Positions 37,639 to 50,248 of a stretch of DNA of 64,000 nucleotides are shown in pieces (within the stretch, counting starts at the first letter, position 1; the number at the start of each line of letters is the position of its first letter). Origin of the DNA: Shewanella metallivivens (GTDB lineage Bacteria > Pseudomonadota > Gammaproteobacteria > Enterobacterales > Shewanellaceae); NCBI RefSeq assembly GCF_028750675.1, contig NZ_JAQQPZ010000001.1:475327-539326 (forward strand), in the 5' to 3' direction. The position numbers and the translations under genes are program-made. The notes beneath the pieces are model-generated. The model worked only from the letters and a program-made list of their open reading frames with translations, was not told the origin of the DNA and ran no database searches.

Positions 37639-38316
37639 TTAGCGTTGGCTAATTTGTTTGTATTGACCATTTTGTAAATCATCTAGACACCATTGACCTA
37701 TTTTATAACGGATTAATCTTAAGGTTGGGTGGCCTACATGGGCAGTCATTCGTCTGACTTGGCGGTTACGCCCTTCGCAGATTTGTACCTCAAGCCAAGT
37801 CGTAGGTATTGATTTTCGCTCTCTTACGGGGGGGACGCGTGGCCAGATCTCGGGAGAGTCCATTATTTTGACCTTTGCGGGTAAGGTTATGCCGTCTTTA
37901 AGTTCTACCCCATCGCACAATGCTTTTATAGCGGCCTCTGTTGGCTCGCCTTCGACCTGTACCCAATAGGTTTTAAAGGTTTTTTTATTCGGTTGGGTTA
38001 ACTTCGCTTGCAGTTGACCATCGTTAGTGAGCAGTAATAGGCCTTCGCTGTCTCGGTCTAATCGTCCTGCGGCGTAAACGTCACTTATCGGAATAAAGTC
38101 TTTAAGGGTTTGGCGACCTGATTCATCGGTAAATTGGCAAAGCACATCAAACGGTTTGTTGAACAGCACGATAATAGGGTTTTCAGCTGGTGGTTTCTGT
38201 GGGCTTTTGCGTCGAGTCATTTTGCTCGTGCGTTTAGATTTAGGTATTTGTGATAAAGGACGACCATTGGTGGCAGTCTTTTTTTTAAATGAACTGAATT
38301 TACCTGAGTTTGCCAT
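37639..38316 (-). CDS. rluE: 23S rRNA pseudouridine(2457) synthase RluE
   Basis: 225-aa RsuA-family pseudouridine synthase with no S4 domain. The catalytic Asp is in the motif [19 protein letters not shown] (about residue 85); later [17 protein letters not shown] segment ([25 protein letters not shown], shown here in parts) is also present. A basic, probably disordered N-terminus (about 1-45) is longer than usual; the domain proper starts at [14 protein letters not shown]. It diverges from icd with about 380 bp between start codons, as in E. coli, where icd also diverges from rluE. Confidence 0.95.
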   Translation of the reverse strand: MANSGKFSSFKKKTATNGRPLSQIPKSKRTSKMTRRKSPQKPPAENPIIVLFNKPFDVLCQFTDESGRQTLKDFIPISDVYAAGRLDRDSEGLLLLTNDGQLQAKLTQPNKKTFKTYWVQVEGEPTEAAIKALCDGVELKDGITLPAKVKIMDSPEIWPRVPPVRERKSIPTTWLEVQICEGRNRQVRRMTAHVGHPTLRLIRYKIGQWCLDDLQNGQYKQISQR

Positions 38317-40918
<2,602 letters not shown>

Positions 40919-40995
40919 TTGATGAGTCAATAGGGCATTACGTGACAGTAATGCCGCTATTGATAATGAGTTGATACGCCATATTTTTAGACAAT

Positions 40996-41029
40996 AAAAA
41001 AAGACAGGGATTAAAATCCCTGTCTTTTT
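40996..41029. terminator. bidirectional terminator between icd and cspD
   Basis: AAAAAGACAGGGATT / AATCCCTGTCTTTTT with a very short loop, between the convergent icd and cspD stop codons; it can stop transcription from both sides. Confidence 0.9.
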
Positions 41030-41048
41030 GTTTTATAGTCTCTACCTA

Positions 41049-41255
41049 CTATTTTGTAGGTGAGATGGCTGAAGCATGCATTCCTTTAGGACCTTCTTCA
41101 ACTTCGAAGCATACAGGTTGTCCAGCTTTTAAGGTACGATAACCTTCCATTTCGATAGTTGAATAGTGCGCAAATACATCTTCGCCACCCTGATCTGGGC
41201 AAATAAACCCGAATCCTTTGGCGTTGTTGAACCACTTAACAGTTCCGTTTGCCAT
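41049..41255 (-). CDS. cspD: cold-shock-like protein CspD
   Basis: 68-aa cold-shock domain protein. The N-terminus [17 protein letters not shown] carries RNP1 (KGFGFI); the RNP2 region is DVFAHYS, where CspD proteins have a His at this position. In E. coli CspD inhibits DNA replication in starved or slow-growing cells and is not cold-induced. It is divergent from clpS, as in E. coli, where ClpS/ClpA also lie next to it. Confidence 0.95.
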   Translation of the reverse strand: MANGTVKWFNNAKGFGFICPDQGGEDVFAHYSTIEMEGYRTLKAGQPVCFEVEEGPKGMHASAISPTK

Positions 41256-41451
41256 ACTTCCACTTCCTTCTGTTGTCTACTTACCAGTAAGATAGTAAAA
41301 CTTATTATCCAGCGGTCTATTATTCGCCGCCTGACAAATAGAATGAAATTTGTACGAAAAGATGTCAAGTATAAATTAACAAAAAGACAACATTTAATTA
41401 ATTTAATAATATCAAGTGGTCGGGAACCAAACGAGAGGCTAGTATTAAACA

Positions 41452-41760
41452 ATGGCTAAATTAGGCAGTGTAGAACATACCGAAGAAAAGGTTGAATCTG
41501 AGCTACAACCACCCCATATGTATAAAGTGGTGCTAAACAATGATGATTACACCCCGATGGATTTTGTGGTTGAAGTGTTGCAACGCTTCTTTGATAAAAA
41601 CGAGCAGCAAGCTGTTGATATCATGTTAGCGATACATCACCAAGGCAAAGGATTGTGTGGCGTTTTCCCATTTGGGATCGCCGAAACAAAAGTTTTTCAA
41701 GTAAATCAGTTTGCAAGAGAAAACCAACATCCGTTACTGTGTACATTAGAGAAAGCATAA
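41452..41760 (+). CDS. clpS: ATP-dependent Clp protease adaptor ClpS
   Basis: 102-aa N-degron adaptor. It recognises N-terminal Leu, Phe, Tyr or Trp and hands the protein to ClpAP. The binding-pocket signature is [20 protein letters not shown], followed by [23 protein letters not shown]. It lies 43 bp before clpA, forming the classic clpSA operon, and close to aat and bpt, which create the N-degrons. Confidence 0.97.
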   Translation: MAKLGSVEHTEEKVESELQPPHMYKVVLNNDDYTPMDFVVEVLQRFFDKNEQQAVDIMLAIHHQGKGLCGVFPFGIAETKVFQVNQFARENQHPLLCTLEKA

Positions 41761-41803
41761 AAATCGTTTTCTTACAGTCTGTGGTTAAATTTAGGGGGTG
41801 CTT

Positions 41804-44062
41804 ATGCTGAACAAAGATCTGGAAGTCACCTTGAACCTAGCGTTTCAGCAAGCTAGAGATTCACGTCATGAATACATGACGGTAGAACATTTATTATTAG
41901 CACTTATTGATAATCCTGCCGCATATGAGGCGTTAATTGCCTGCGGTGCGGATGTTAATCGCCTTCGTGAAGAAGTGGCTAATTTCATTCAACAAACCAC
42001 ACCTATTATTGCAGAGTCACCTGAAGAGCGTGAAACCCAACCGACATTAGGCTTTCAACGGGTACTTCAACGGGCCGTTTTTCATGTGCAATCATCGGGG
42101 CGTAACGAAGTGACTGGCGCAAATGTGCTGGTGGCCATTTTTAGTGAACAAGAATCACAAGCTGTCTATTTACTTCGACGCAGTGAAATCACCCGTTTAG
42201 ATGTGGTTAATTTTATTTCCCACGGTATGAGTAAAGACGAAGACACTGGCGAGTCCTCTGATCAAGAGCGCATAGAAGATCAATCTGAAAACAGTGAAGA
42301 GCGCAGCATGTTAGCGCAGTTTGCCGCTAACCTTAATCAGCTTGCTAAAGAGGGTACCATCGACCCATTAATTGGTCGTGATGCTGAGATTGAGCGTGCA
42401 ATTCAAACCTTATGTCGTCGTCGCAAAAACAATCCGTTGTTGGTTGGTGAAGCGGGCGTAGGTAAAACGGCGATTGCCGAAGGGTTAGCGTATCGAATTG
42501 TGACGGAACAAGTGCCTGATGTGATGGCTGATGCCACAGTGTACTCGTTAGATTTAGGGTCATTATTGGCCGGTACGAAGTACCGTGGTGACTTTGAAAA
42601 GCGCTTTAAAAGCTTATTAAAAGAATTGTCAGCTGATGAGCATGCGATTTTATTCATCGATGAAATCCACACTATTATTGGTGCGGGGGCCGCGTCTGGT
42701 GGGGTAATGGATGCTTCTAATTTACTCAAACCCTTGTTATCAAGTGGCAAATTACGCTGCATGGGCTCAACCACGTTCCAAGAGTATCAAAGCATTTTTG
42801 AGAAGGATCGTGCATTAGCGCGTCGATTCCAAAAAATTGATATTAATGAGCCATCCGTCGCTGAAACCACTAAGATTTTGATGGGATTAAAGTCAAAATA
42901 CGAAGAGTATCATGGTGTGCGGTATACCCAAGCGGCTATCAGCAGTGCAGCCAGTTTGTCAGCGAAGCATATCAATGACCGTCATTTACCTGACAAAGCC
43001 ATTGACGTGATTGACGAGGCGGGTGCTCGTATGGTGATGATGCCGCAAAGTAAACGGAAGAAAACCATTGGCCAGGCTGAAATCGAAGCGATTATTGCTA
43101 AATTGGCGCGTATACCTGAGAAGTCGGTATCGTCGACTGACAAAGACATGTTACGTAACCTTGAACGCAACCTTAAGATGGTGGTCTTTGGGCAAGACAA
43201 AGCGATTGAGAGCCTTAGCTCTGCTATTAGGTTGTCTCGAAGCGGTTTAGGTTCAGAGAAAAAACCTGTCGGCAGTTTTATGTTTGCTGGCCCAACTGGG
43301 GTAGGTAAGACTGAAGTCACCAATCAATTGGCCAACTGTCTCAACCTCAAACTCATTCGCTTTGATATGTCTGAGTATATGGAGCGTCACACCGTATCGC
43401 GTTTAATCGGTGCACCTCCGGGCTATGTTGGTTATGACCAAGGTGGTTTGCTAACTGATGCCGTGATTAAAAATCCACATTGTGTAGTGCTACTCGATGA
43501 AATCGAAAAGGCGCACCCGGATGTATTCAACTTATTATTACAAGTGATGGATCACGGTACATTGACTGACAATAACGGCCGAAAAGCTGATTTTAGAAAT
43601 GTCACCTTGGTGATGACCACGAATGCGGGTGTACAAGAAACGATTCGTAAGTCGATTGGTTTTCAGCAACAAGATCACACCCAAGATGCATTAGCTGAAA
43701 TCAATAAAATGTTTTCACCTGAGTTCCGCAATCGTTTAGATTCGATTGTGTGGTTTAACCATTTAGACATGACAGTGATAGCGAAAGTGGTTGATAAGTT
43801 CTTAGTTGAACTGCAAGCACAGCTAGATGATAAGCGGGTCACCTTAGATGTGAGTGATGAAGCACGTACCTTGTTAGCTGAAAAAGGCTATGACAAGTCA
43901 ATGGGTGCTCGTCCTATGTCGCGCGTGGTCACTGAGTTGATTAAACGTCCTCTTGCTGATGAGATCTTATTTGGTGTGCTTGAGCGTGGTGGTATTGCGC
44001 ATATTGATGTTAAAGACGGTGAGATTAATATTGATTGTGAGGCCACTGAGAAGGTGTCTTAA
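41804..44062 (+). CDS. clpA: ATP-dependent Clp protease ATP-binding subunit ClpA
   Basis: 752-aa AAA+ unfoldase that feeds ClpP. N-terminal double Clp repeat (about 1-140) for ClpS binding; first AAA+ module with GEAGVGKTA and LFIDEIHT; second with GPTGVGKTE and VLLDEIEKAH; ClpP-contact loop IGF near residue 620. The start at ATG 41804 (GGGGG ribosome-binding site 5 nt upstream) matches E. coli MLNQELELSLN; the GTG at 41798 is rejected. clpP itself is not in the window. Confidence 0.97.
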   Translation: MLNKDLEVTLNLAFQQARDSRHEYMTVEHLLLALIDNPAAYEALIACGADVNRLREEVANFIQQTTPIIAESPEERETQPTLGFQRVLQRAVFHVQSSGRNEVTGANVLVAIFSEQESQAVYLLRRSEITRLDVVNFISHGMSKDEDTGESSDQERIEDQSENSEERSMLAQFAANLNQLAKEGTIDPLIGRDAEIERAIQTLCRRRKNNPLLVGEAGVGKTAIAEGLAYRIVTEQVPDVMADATVYSLDLGSLLAGTKYRGDFEKRFKSLLKELSADEHAILFIDEIHTIIGAGAASGGVMDASNLLKPLLSSGKLRCMGSTTFQEYQSIFEKDRALARRFQKIDINEPSVAETTKILMGLKSKYEEYHGVRYTQAAISSAASLSAKHINDRHLPDKAIDVIDEAGARMVMMPQSKRKKTIGQAEIEAIIAKLARIPEKSVSSTDKDMLRNLERNLKMVVFGQDKAIESLSSAIRLSRSGLGSEKKPVGSFMFAGPTGVGKTEVTNQLANCLNLKLIRFDMSEYMERHTVSRLIGAPPGYVGYDQGGLLTDAVIKNPHCVVLLDEIEKAHPDVFNLLLQVMDHGTLTDNNGRKADFRNVTLVMTTNAGVQETIRKSIGFQQQDHTQDALAEINKMFSPEFRNRLDSIVWFNHLDMTVIAKVVDKFLVELQAQLDDKRVTLDVSDEARTLLAEKGYDKSMGARPMSRVVTELIKRPLADEILFGVLERGGIAHIDVKDGEINIDCEATEKVS

Positions 44063-44091
44063 TAAGCACGTTTACTCTGTAAAATGACAAT

Positions 44092-44121
44092 AAAAAGATG
44101 ACCAAGTGGTCATCTTTTTTT
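44092..44121 (+). terminator. Rho-independent terminator of clpA
   Basis: AAAAAGATGACCA / TGGTCATCTTTTTTT hairpin 30 nt after the clpA stop; T-run on the plus strand. Confidence 0.9.
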
Positions 44122-44251
44122 ATCCGCAGTATCCGTATATTCATCACATTAATTATGTCATCCGTTCAGGTGTTTTATGGTTCTTTATACCGCAATACTT
44201 TGCTTGCTGCCTGACCAGATAATGAATAGGATGAATAGTAAACTCAACAAC

Positions 44252-44276
44252 AAAAAAACCGACTTACAGTCGGCTT
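44252..44276 (-). terminator. Rho-independent terminator of infA
   Basis: On the minus strand AAGCCGACT-GTA-AGTCGGTTTTTTT, about 22 nt after the infA stop. The 130 bp between this and the clpA terminator hold no tRNA, unlike E. coli where serW lies here. Confidence 0.88.
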
Positions 44277-44297
44277 TTACAATGTTGAGGCTAGCGA

Positions 44298-44531
<234 letters not shown>

Positions 44532-44594
44532 TTAGCCTTCAAATATGAAAAATCGGGCGTATCATGCCCCAAATTCGCTTAACTGTAAAGGGCG

Positions 44595-45314
44595 TTAGCA
44601 AGAAAGAGGTTCAAGTTGTTCATCAATTTGCCAACCTTGTGGTGTTAATATTTGATAAGGTCGATATTGACGCTTGTAACGCATTTTTCGATTTTGATCA
44701 ATTTGATAGCCTAAATACAGAAAACGCTTGCCCATTGACTTCGCTAATTGGCATTGTATCAATATCATTAGTGACCCTAACGAGCGGTCTGCATAGTCAG
44801 GATCAAAATAGCTGTAGATAGCAGAAAAACTGTGGACCATATTATCAGTGACGGCCACGCCAATCAGTCGGTCCTTATCAAACACTTCAATAAACATTGG
44901 CGGTAGCCAATCAGACAATAAAAAATCATCATATTGGCTCTGAGATGCCGGATACATAGGACCATCATTGTGACGTTCATTTATATAGCGTTGATAAAGT
45001 TCAAAATGTTCAGGACGTGTCTGATAATTGACTTTCCAATGTAAATCCTGATTATTCTTTAAAGTTCTTTTTTGGCGTTTAGACAACACGAAATCGTGAA
45101 CATTAAGGCGTATCGATTGGCACGCTTGGCAACTCGGACAGCGCGGTTTATAGATTGCATTGCCATTACGGCGAAAGCCCATTGCCAGCAATTGTTCAAA
45201 TAAAGCCCCGTCAATATGCGGCTCTTGGATAACGAGTAACTGCTCTTTATTGCCTTCAATATAGTTGCAATCAAATGGTTGGCTTATTCCGACACTGACA
45301 GATTTAGAATTCAA
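44595..45314 (-). CDS. bpt: aspartate/glutamate leucyltransferase (Bpt)
   Basis: 239-aa arginyltransferase-like enzyme. It adds Leu from Leu-tRNA to N-terminal Asp or Glu, making an N-degron. The cysteine motif [14 protein letters not shown] and the core [16 protein letters not shown]...[18 protein letters not shown] are the ATE-fold signatures; the ending [11 protein letters not shown] is family-like. The start overlaps the end of aat by 11 bp, so both are coupled. Confidence 0.95.
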   Translation of the reverse strand: MNSKSVSVGISQPFDCNYIEGNKEQLLVIQEPHIDGALFEQLLAMGFRRNGNAIYKPRCPSCQACQSIRLNVHDFVLSKRQKRTLKNNQDLHWKVNYQTRPEHFELYQRYINERHNDGPMYPASQSQYDDFLLSDWLPPMFIEVFDKDRLIGVAVTDNMVHSFSAIYSYFDPDYADRSLGSLMILIQCQLAKSMGKRFLYLGYQIDQNRKMRYKRQYRPYQILTPQGWQIDEQLEPLSC

Positions 45315-46011
45315 TTAAGACCTCTTGTTTGTTCCATATCGATGGCGATATTGATTGGTCTCGATAACGGTGAAGTAAGGTTAAAAAATCTTGTCTTGGT
45401 AGCGCTTTGGCGCCCAAATTGATTAAATGAGGGTTCATTACTTGAGCATCAATGAGTTTAAAACCATGCTGCACCACATGTTGATTAAGTATAGCAAAAG
45501 CGGCTTTTGATGCATTGGTTTGTCGATGAAACATTGATTCACCACAAAATACTGCACCCACTGCAATGCCATATAAGCCGCCCACAAGGTGCTCTCCATT
45601 CCAGACTTCTATCGAATGGGCTTTGCCCTGTAAATGTAACTCGTAATAAGCCATTTGAATTTCAGCAGAAATCCAAGTGCCATCTTGTGCGCTGCGTGGG
45701 GCTGCACAACCCGCAACAACCTCTAAAAAAGCATAATTAATGGTATACCGCCAGCTCGATTTTTTAAGGAACTTTTTTAGGCTTTTGCTGCCAAAAGGAT
45801 GAGTCGGAAAAAACACGGCACGAGGATCTGGCGACCACCATAAAATAGGGTCGCTGGCATTAAACCACGGAAAAATACCCTCATAATATGCTTTCAGTAA
45901 GCGTTGAGGTTGCAAGTCTCCCCCAATGGCAAGTAAGCCATTGGGATCGGTGAGTGCATGTTCTGGCGGCGGGAAGCCGATAGACCGATTTAAATAAGAC
46001 AGTGAGTTCAC
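45304..46011 (-). CDS. aat: leucyl/phenylalanyl-tRNA-protein transferase (Aat)
   Basis: 235-aa transferase that adds Leu or Phe to N-terminal Lys and Arg, creating degrons for ClpS/ClpAP. It has the motif [21 protein letters not shown] near residue 50 and the [19 protein letters not shown] core with conserved residues. First gene of the aat-bpt operon; it diverges from the glycine-zipper gene with 52 bp between starts, a compact shared promoter region. Confidence 0.97.
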   Translation of the reverse strand: MNSLSYLNRSIGFPPPEHALTDPNGLLAIGGDLQPQRLLKAYYEGIFPWFNASDPILWWSPDPRAVFFPTHPFGSKSLKKFLKKSSWRYTINYAFLEVVAGCAAPRSAQDGTWISAEIQMAYYELHLQGKAHSIEVWNGEHLVGGLYGIAVGAVFCGESMFHRQTNASKAAFAILNQHVVQHGFKLIDAQVMNPHLINLGAKALPRQDFLTLLHRYRDQSISPSIWNKQEVLIEF

Positions 46012-46063
46012 AATTGAGTATATTAATTGGCATACCTTATCGTTAACTTAGCGGAAAATAGCG

Positions 46064-46552
46064 ATGTTTAAAATCATAACCGTCACCGGAAAGAGTTTTT
46101 TTGCGTTATTACTGACATTTTGCTTGTTTTGTGGGCCAGCACAAGCCGCTTATGAGCGTAACCAAGCTGTGCCGGTTGAAAAAGTGTTGTATGGTAACAT
46201 TGAGTCGGTACGACATGTGACTGAAAAGCAATTAGTGGAAGATAGCCGCAGCGGTTGGAAAACATTTGGTGGAGCCCTAATCGGTGGTGTGATTGGTCAT
46301 CAATTTGGTAGTGGTTCAGGACGGGATGTGGCTACGGTGCTTGGCGCACTTATTGGTGGCGGTTTAGGCAGTCAGCATGGACAATCGGCCTATTATCTTG
46401 AAAATAAACTGATTGAGTTAATGATAACGCAAGAAGATGGCAGCCAAGTGATGGTGATTCAAGATCTCGACCCTGGCATGAGCTTTAGCGCTGGTGATGA
46501 AGTACGAGTGGTATATTTAAAAGGTTATGTCCGAGTCGATTTAGCCATGTAA
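46064..46552 (+). CDS. exported glycine-zipper 2TM protein
   Basis: 162-aa protein with a signal peptide (cleavage near PAQAA, about residue 30) and a glycine zipper (GGALIGGVIGHQFGSGSG...LGALIGGGLGS) similar to SlyB/17-kDa antigen proteins. There is no obvious lipobox cysteine at the cleavage site, so it is probably a soluble or inserted outer-membrane protein rather than a lipoprotein. A small beta-rich C-terminal domain (about 105-162) follows. Function unknown; it stands alone next to the aat operon. Confidence 0.85.
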   Translation: MFKIITVTGKSFFALLLTFCLFCGPAQAAYERNQAVPVEKVLYGNIESVRHVTEKQLVEDSRSGWKTFGGALIGGVIGHQFGSGSGRDVATVLGALIGGGLGSQHGQSAYYLENKLIELMITQEDGSQVMVIQDLDPGMSFSAGDEVRVVYLKGYVRVDLAM

Positions 46553-46598
46553 CTCGATTAATCTGACAACAATCGATTAAAAAAAGAATCAATAACAT

Positions 46599-46620
46599 AA
46601 AAGGAGCCTAGGCTCCTTTT
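46599..46620 (+). terminator. terminator after the glycine-zipper gene
   Basis: AAAAGGAGCC-TA-GGCTCCTTTT hairpin 47 nt after the stop; the same palindrome could stop transcription from either side. Confidence 0.8.
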
Positions 46621-46662
46621 GTGTTGATGCTAATTTATTTTATACGAATAAGCCGTATTAAA

Positions 46663-47016
46663 TTAGAATCCTCGCGGTAAGGTTTGGCTGCCAACGGTGT
46701 TTTCAAGCTTTTGACGCCATAATTGTTTAGGCGTTAACCCACCAGATGTCGCAGTGGCTTTTTTGCTGGGTTGCGTCTTAGCAGGTTTAATGTCCGCTTT
46801 AACCACAGTTTTTACGCTAGAGGCTTTTACTTCAGAGGCTGGTCTTGCTGCACACAACTCGCCATGCATGGTTTCAAGTTCGCTAAAACGTACCGATTTA
46901 CCACCGTCGATTTTATACCAGCTGCCAGCTTGCTTAATCGACACCGCTTTGCCTGATTGTTTTTCAAGTGCCATTTGCAGTTGGCTGATGACCTCTTCTT
47001 TAGTCAATGTTGTCAT
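46663..47016 (-). CDS. uncharacterised basic protein
   Basis: 117-aa protein beginning MTTLTKEEVISQLQMALEKQSGKAVSIKQAGSWYKIDGGKSVRF (shown as start only), with a Lys/Ala/Thr-rich middle (about 60-90) and a C-terminal LTPKQLWRQKLE. The N-terminal 50 residues look like a small structured domain; the middle is likely disordered. The frame opens at 47040, but ATG at 47016 is preferred although its ribosome-binding site (TAGG) is weak. No family was recognised and it has no operon partner. Confidence 0.6.
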   Translation of the reverse strand: MTTLTKEEVISQLQMALEKQSGKAVSIKQAGSWYKIDGGKSVRFSELETMHGELCAARPASEVKASSVKTVVKADIKPAKTQPSKKATATSGGLTPKQLWRQKLENTVGSQTLPRGF

Positions 47017-47040
47017 AGTTAATAACCTATTTGTTATCAT

Positions 47041-47327
47041 GTTAAATGAAGGTTGTAATGAATTTTAAAGTGTTAACACTACAAAAGTCCAATTGACTGC
47101 TAAAATTGTTGGTTTATCACTCATAAAGTCGTTTTTATCGACATATTTCACTGCTATTGTTGAAATATTCGGGCTTGAGTTAAACTGTATGTCATCGCAT
47201 AGCGGCGTTAACTCGACATGATTTTTACCATGAGGGTTAATCGCCCAGTAAAGTCATCACCCCCATTATTTTTGGTCACACTCAATCAAGTGGACCCGTT
47301 CAGTTTCACAATACTTTTAGGAATATT
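47041..47327. other. intergenic region before the Nif3-like gene
   Basis: About 290 bp; contains a TTGACT that could be a -35 box near 47091 but no convincing -10. The TAGGA ribosome-binding site of the Nif3-like gene ends just before its ATG. Nothing else is apparent. Confidence 0.4.
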
Positions 47328-48110
47328 ATGTCAACACATCAGCAAGGAAAGTCCGTCATCTCTCGACAAGATCTCACGGCGTATTTGAATACCTTTTTGA
47401 ATGTTTCAGCGTTTAAAGACTATGCTCCAAATGGATTGCAAGTTGAGGGTAAAGCCCAAATTCGTACCATAGTCACTGGGGTTACGGCTTGTCAGGCATT
47501 AATAGAACAAGCCATTGCTGTCAATGCTGATGCCATTTTGGTACATCATGGTTTTTTTTGGAAAAATGAACCTGAAGTGATCACCGGCATGAAATATCGC
47601 CGAATTAAAGCCTTAATGGACCACGACATTAGCTTGTTTGGTTATCATTTACCCTTAGATGCCCACAATGGCATTGGTAATAATGCTCAGTTAGCTTATC
47701 AACTGGGGATTTTAAGTCCGCGTGTGTGTGAATCCGTAGCGCAAGACTTATTGTGGCACGGTCACCTTGAGCATCCTGTTACTGCAACTGAGTTTAGCCA
47801 ATTACTCAATAATGTCCTTAAGCGTGAACCTCTGCATATTGGTGATAATAGTAAGCTCATTTCAACCATTGCATGGTGTACTGGCGGTGCACAAGATTAT
47901 ATCGATCAAGCGGCACAAATGGGCGTTGATGCCTTTATTAGCGGTGAAGTGTCTGAGCGCACTTATCATGCTGCCATGGAGCAAGGGATACATTACTTTG
48001 CTGCAGGCCATCATGCCACCGAGCAATTTGGGATTAAGGCGCTTGGTCAACACCTTGCCAGTAAATTTGATTTGACTCATCACTTTATCGATATTGTCAA
48101 TCCGGTGTAA
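47328..48110 (+). CDS. ybgI: Nif3-like dinuclear metal-centre protein (YbgI-type)
   Basis: 260-aa protein of the Nif3/YbgI family, which forms hexameric rings with a two-metal site. The metal-binding residues are in ILVHHGFFWKNEP (His-His) and AGHHATEQFG near the C-terminus; the fold also includes YAPNGLQVEG and GYHLPLDAHNGIGNN. E. coli YbgI has an unclear role, proposed as GTP cyclohydrolase-like or repair-related. It precedes the Kef-type antiporter by 44 bp, possibly co-transcribed. Confidence 0.92.
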   Translation: MSTHQQGKSVISRQDLTAYLNTFLNVSAFKDYAPNGLQVEGKAQIRTIVTGVTACQALIEQAIAVNADAILVHHGFFWKNEPEVITGMKYRRIKALMDHDISLFGYHLPLDAHNGIGNNAQLAYQLGILSPRVCESVAQDLLWHGHLEHPVTATEFSQLLNNVLKREPLHIGDNSKLISTIAWCTGGAQDYIDQAAQMGVDAFISGEVSERTYHAAMEQGIHYFAAGHHATEQFGIKALGQHLASKFDLTHHFIDIVNPV

Positions 48111-48154
48111 CTTGGCTACGTCGAGTCGTCGTGTTGGGTGATTAAGGAACGTTA

Positions 48155-50107
48155 ATGACGGAATATTTTTTACAGGCTTTTATTTACCTCACCGCGGCAG
48201 TGATAGCTGTTCCGTTAGCCAATAAATTGGGGCTGGGATCAGTATTAGGTTATTTGATTGCTGGTGTGGTCATTGGCCCTATTGTTGGGCTTGTGGGCAG
48301 TGAAACCAATACTATTCAACACTTTGCTGAGTTTGGTGTGGTAATGATGTTGTTTTTAGTCGGTTTAGAGCTTGAACCCAAAATGCTTTGGGCAATGCGA
48401 AATCGGCTTTTAGGCCTTGGAGGTTTGCAAGTCGCTGGCTCGGTGCTTGCGGTCATGGCCTGTGCCATTTACGCCGGTTATCAAACCAGTATAGCTCTCA
48501 CCATTGGATTAATATTTTCGTTATCGTCGACAGCAATCGTATTGCAAACCTTGTCAGAGAAGCGCCTTAACAAAACCCATGCCGGTAAAAATGCTTTTTC
48601 AGTGTTATTGTTCCAGGATATTGCGGTTATCCCAATGTTGGCGTTTATTCCGTTATTGGCTTTACCTGAACTAGTCGAAAAAGCCCAAGTTGCTGCCAGT
48701 CGCTTGAGTGAGCAACATGAACAATTAAGCCTAGTGGCATCATTACCGGGTTGGGCTTATGCCATTGTACTGATAGTGGCGATTGGTATTGTGGTGTTAG
48801 GCGGACATTACTTGAGTCGGCCCTTATTTAAAATGGTCGCTGAGTCGGGCGCTCGCGAAATATCAACCGCAGCAGCATTAATGCTGGTGATTGGTATCGC
48901 GGCGTTAATGAGTTTAGTGGGGATCTCTCCGGCTTTAGGGACATTCTTAGCTGGCGTGGTGTTGGCCAACAGTGAGTTTAAACATGAATTAGAAGCCAAT
49001 ATCGGCCCATTTAAAGGACTGTTATTAGGGCTGTTTTTTATCACGGTAGGCGCAGGGATTGATTTTGCGGTGTTGTTCGCAAGTTTTGGCGAAATCATGT
49101 TAATCACCTTGGGTGTGATGTTTATAAAAGCGTTTGTACTGTATTTATTAGCCTTAATATTCAGGATTAAAGGCAGTGATCGTTGGTTGTTTACCCTCAG
49201 TCTCGCGCAAGCCGGTGAGTTTGGTTTTGTGCTACTCAGTTTTAGTGTGCAGCAGCATGTTATCCCAACTGATTTAGCGCAAACCTTATCGATAGTCGTT
49301 GCGTTGTCGATGTTTTTAACGCCTGGGCTGTTTATCTTGTTTGATAAAGTGATTTATCCGCGTTTTCAAATTAAAACCAATCAGCGAGAGCAAGACAATA
49401 TTGATGATCAAGGCACGGTTATTATTGCCGGTATTGGCCGCTTTGGCCAGGTGGTGAATCGGTTTTTAGTGTCTAATAATATTAAAACAGTGGTACTGGA
49501 TTATCAGGTATCACAAGTTGATACCATAAGACGGATCAACACTAAAGCGTATTATGGAGATGCAACACGCCCAGATTTACTGAAAACGGCAGGCATTGAC
49601 GAGGCGTCTTTGTTTGTAGTGGCCATCGATAACCGTGAGAGCAGTGTAGAGTTAGTTAAATATTTACACCACAGTTACCCTAAACTCAAAATAGTGGCCA
49701 GAGCGTTCGATAGAGGGCATGGACACTTACTTAAAGAGGCCGGGGCTGATGTGGTTGAGTCTGAAACACACCATTCTGCGTTAGAATTGAGCGTATCGTC
49801 TTTGCAATTGCTTGGGTACAACGACGATTACGTTATGCGGCGCAAAGCCACCTATAAACGCATAGAAAAAGAGGCATCAAACCGGCTGTATAACTTTTGG
49901 TTAAAAGAGTCAGCAGGAGAGCGTTTTAGCAATGACTTTATTAAACTATTTATGTTGTACGAGGAGCGTTTAAAGCAAGCTATGGAAGAAGATAATGCGG
50001 CGCATCAAGATGATGTTGAAGACCGTTTAGCGCCAGAGAACAGCGCTGATGTTGATTCTGCTCAAGATGAGGCCGTCACAAGCAACAGTAATACCATGCC
50101 TACATAG
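48155..50107 (+). CDS. Kef-type K+/H+ antiporter (CPA2 family) with RCK domain
   Basis: 650-aa protein with a 12-13-helix CPA2 domain (about 1-385; SSTAIVLQTLSEKR; GISPALGTFLAGVVLA; GEFGFVLLSFSVQ) and a C-terminal TrkA-N/RCK nucleotide-binding domain (TVIIAGIGRFGQVVNRFL, about 405-530). KefC-like systems export K+ in exchange for protons when released by glutathione adducts. In the regulatory loop (H277-ELEAN-I-G-P-F-K-G) E. coli KefC has HALESDIEPFKG: the aspartate that helps hold it shut is Asn282 here and the following Glu is Gly. The last 60 residues are acidic and disordered. Confidence 0.9.
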   Translation: MTEYFLQAFIYLTAAVIAVPLANKLGLGSVLGYLIAGVVIGPIVGLVGSETNTIQHFAEFGVVMMLFLVGLELEPKMLWAMRNRLLGLGGLQVAGSVLAVMACAIYAGYQTSIALTIGLIFSLSSTAIVLQTLSEKRLNKTHAGKNAFSVLLFQDIAVIPMLAFIPLLALPELVEKAQVAASRLSEQHEQLSLVASLPGWAYAIVLIVAIGIVVLGGHYLSRPLFKMVAESGAREISTAAALMLVIGIAALMSLVGISPALGTFLAGVVLANSEFKHELEANIGPFKGLLLGLFFITVGAGIDFAVLFASFGEIMLITLGVMFIKAFVLYLLALIFRIKGSDRWLFTLSLAQAGEFGFVLLSFSVQQHVIPTDLAQTLSIVVALSMFLTPGLFILFDKVIYPRFQIKTNQREQDNIDDQGTVIIAGIGRFGQVVNRFLVSNNIKTVVLDYQVSQVDTIRRINTKAYYGDATRPDLLKTAGIDEASLFVVAIDNRESSVELVKYLHHSYPKLKIVARAFDRGHGHLLKEAGADVVESETHHSALELSVSSLQLLGYNDDYVMRRKATYKRIEKEASNRLYNFWLKESAGERFSNDFIKLFMLYEERLKQAMEEDNAAHQDDVEDRLAPENSADVDSAQDEAVTSNSNTMPT

Positions 50108-50190
50108 CGACGCTTTAATCAAAAAATGCAGGAAGCATTCTCAATGCACATGCAGATTGGTTTAAATCGTCACCTTATGTCAGATATGAT

Positions 50191-50219
50191 AAAAAAGACC
50201 GCCGAGGCGGTCTTTTTTA
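50191..50219. terminator. bidirectional terminator after the Kef-type gene
   Basis: AAAAAAGACCGCC-GA-GGCGGTCTTTTTT hairpin between the Kef-type gene and the end of metG; symmetric, so it serves both. Confidence 0.9.
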
Positions 50220-50248
50220 TACGGGCTGTAACAACACCAATATGTGGT

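Noticed and set aside
44122..44251. tRNA gene between clpA and infA
   Set aside because: E. coli has serW here, but no cloverleaf, T-arm or CCA end could be found on either strand.
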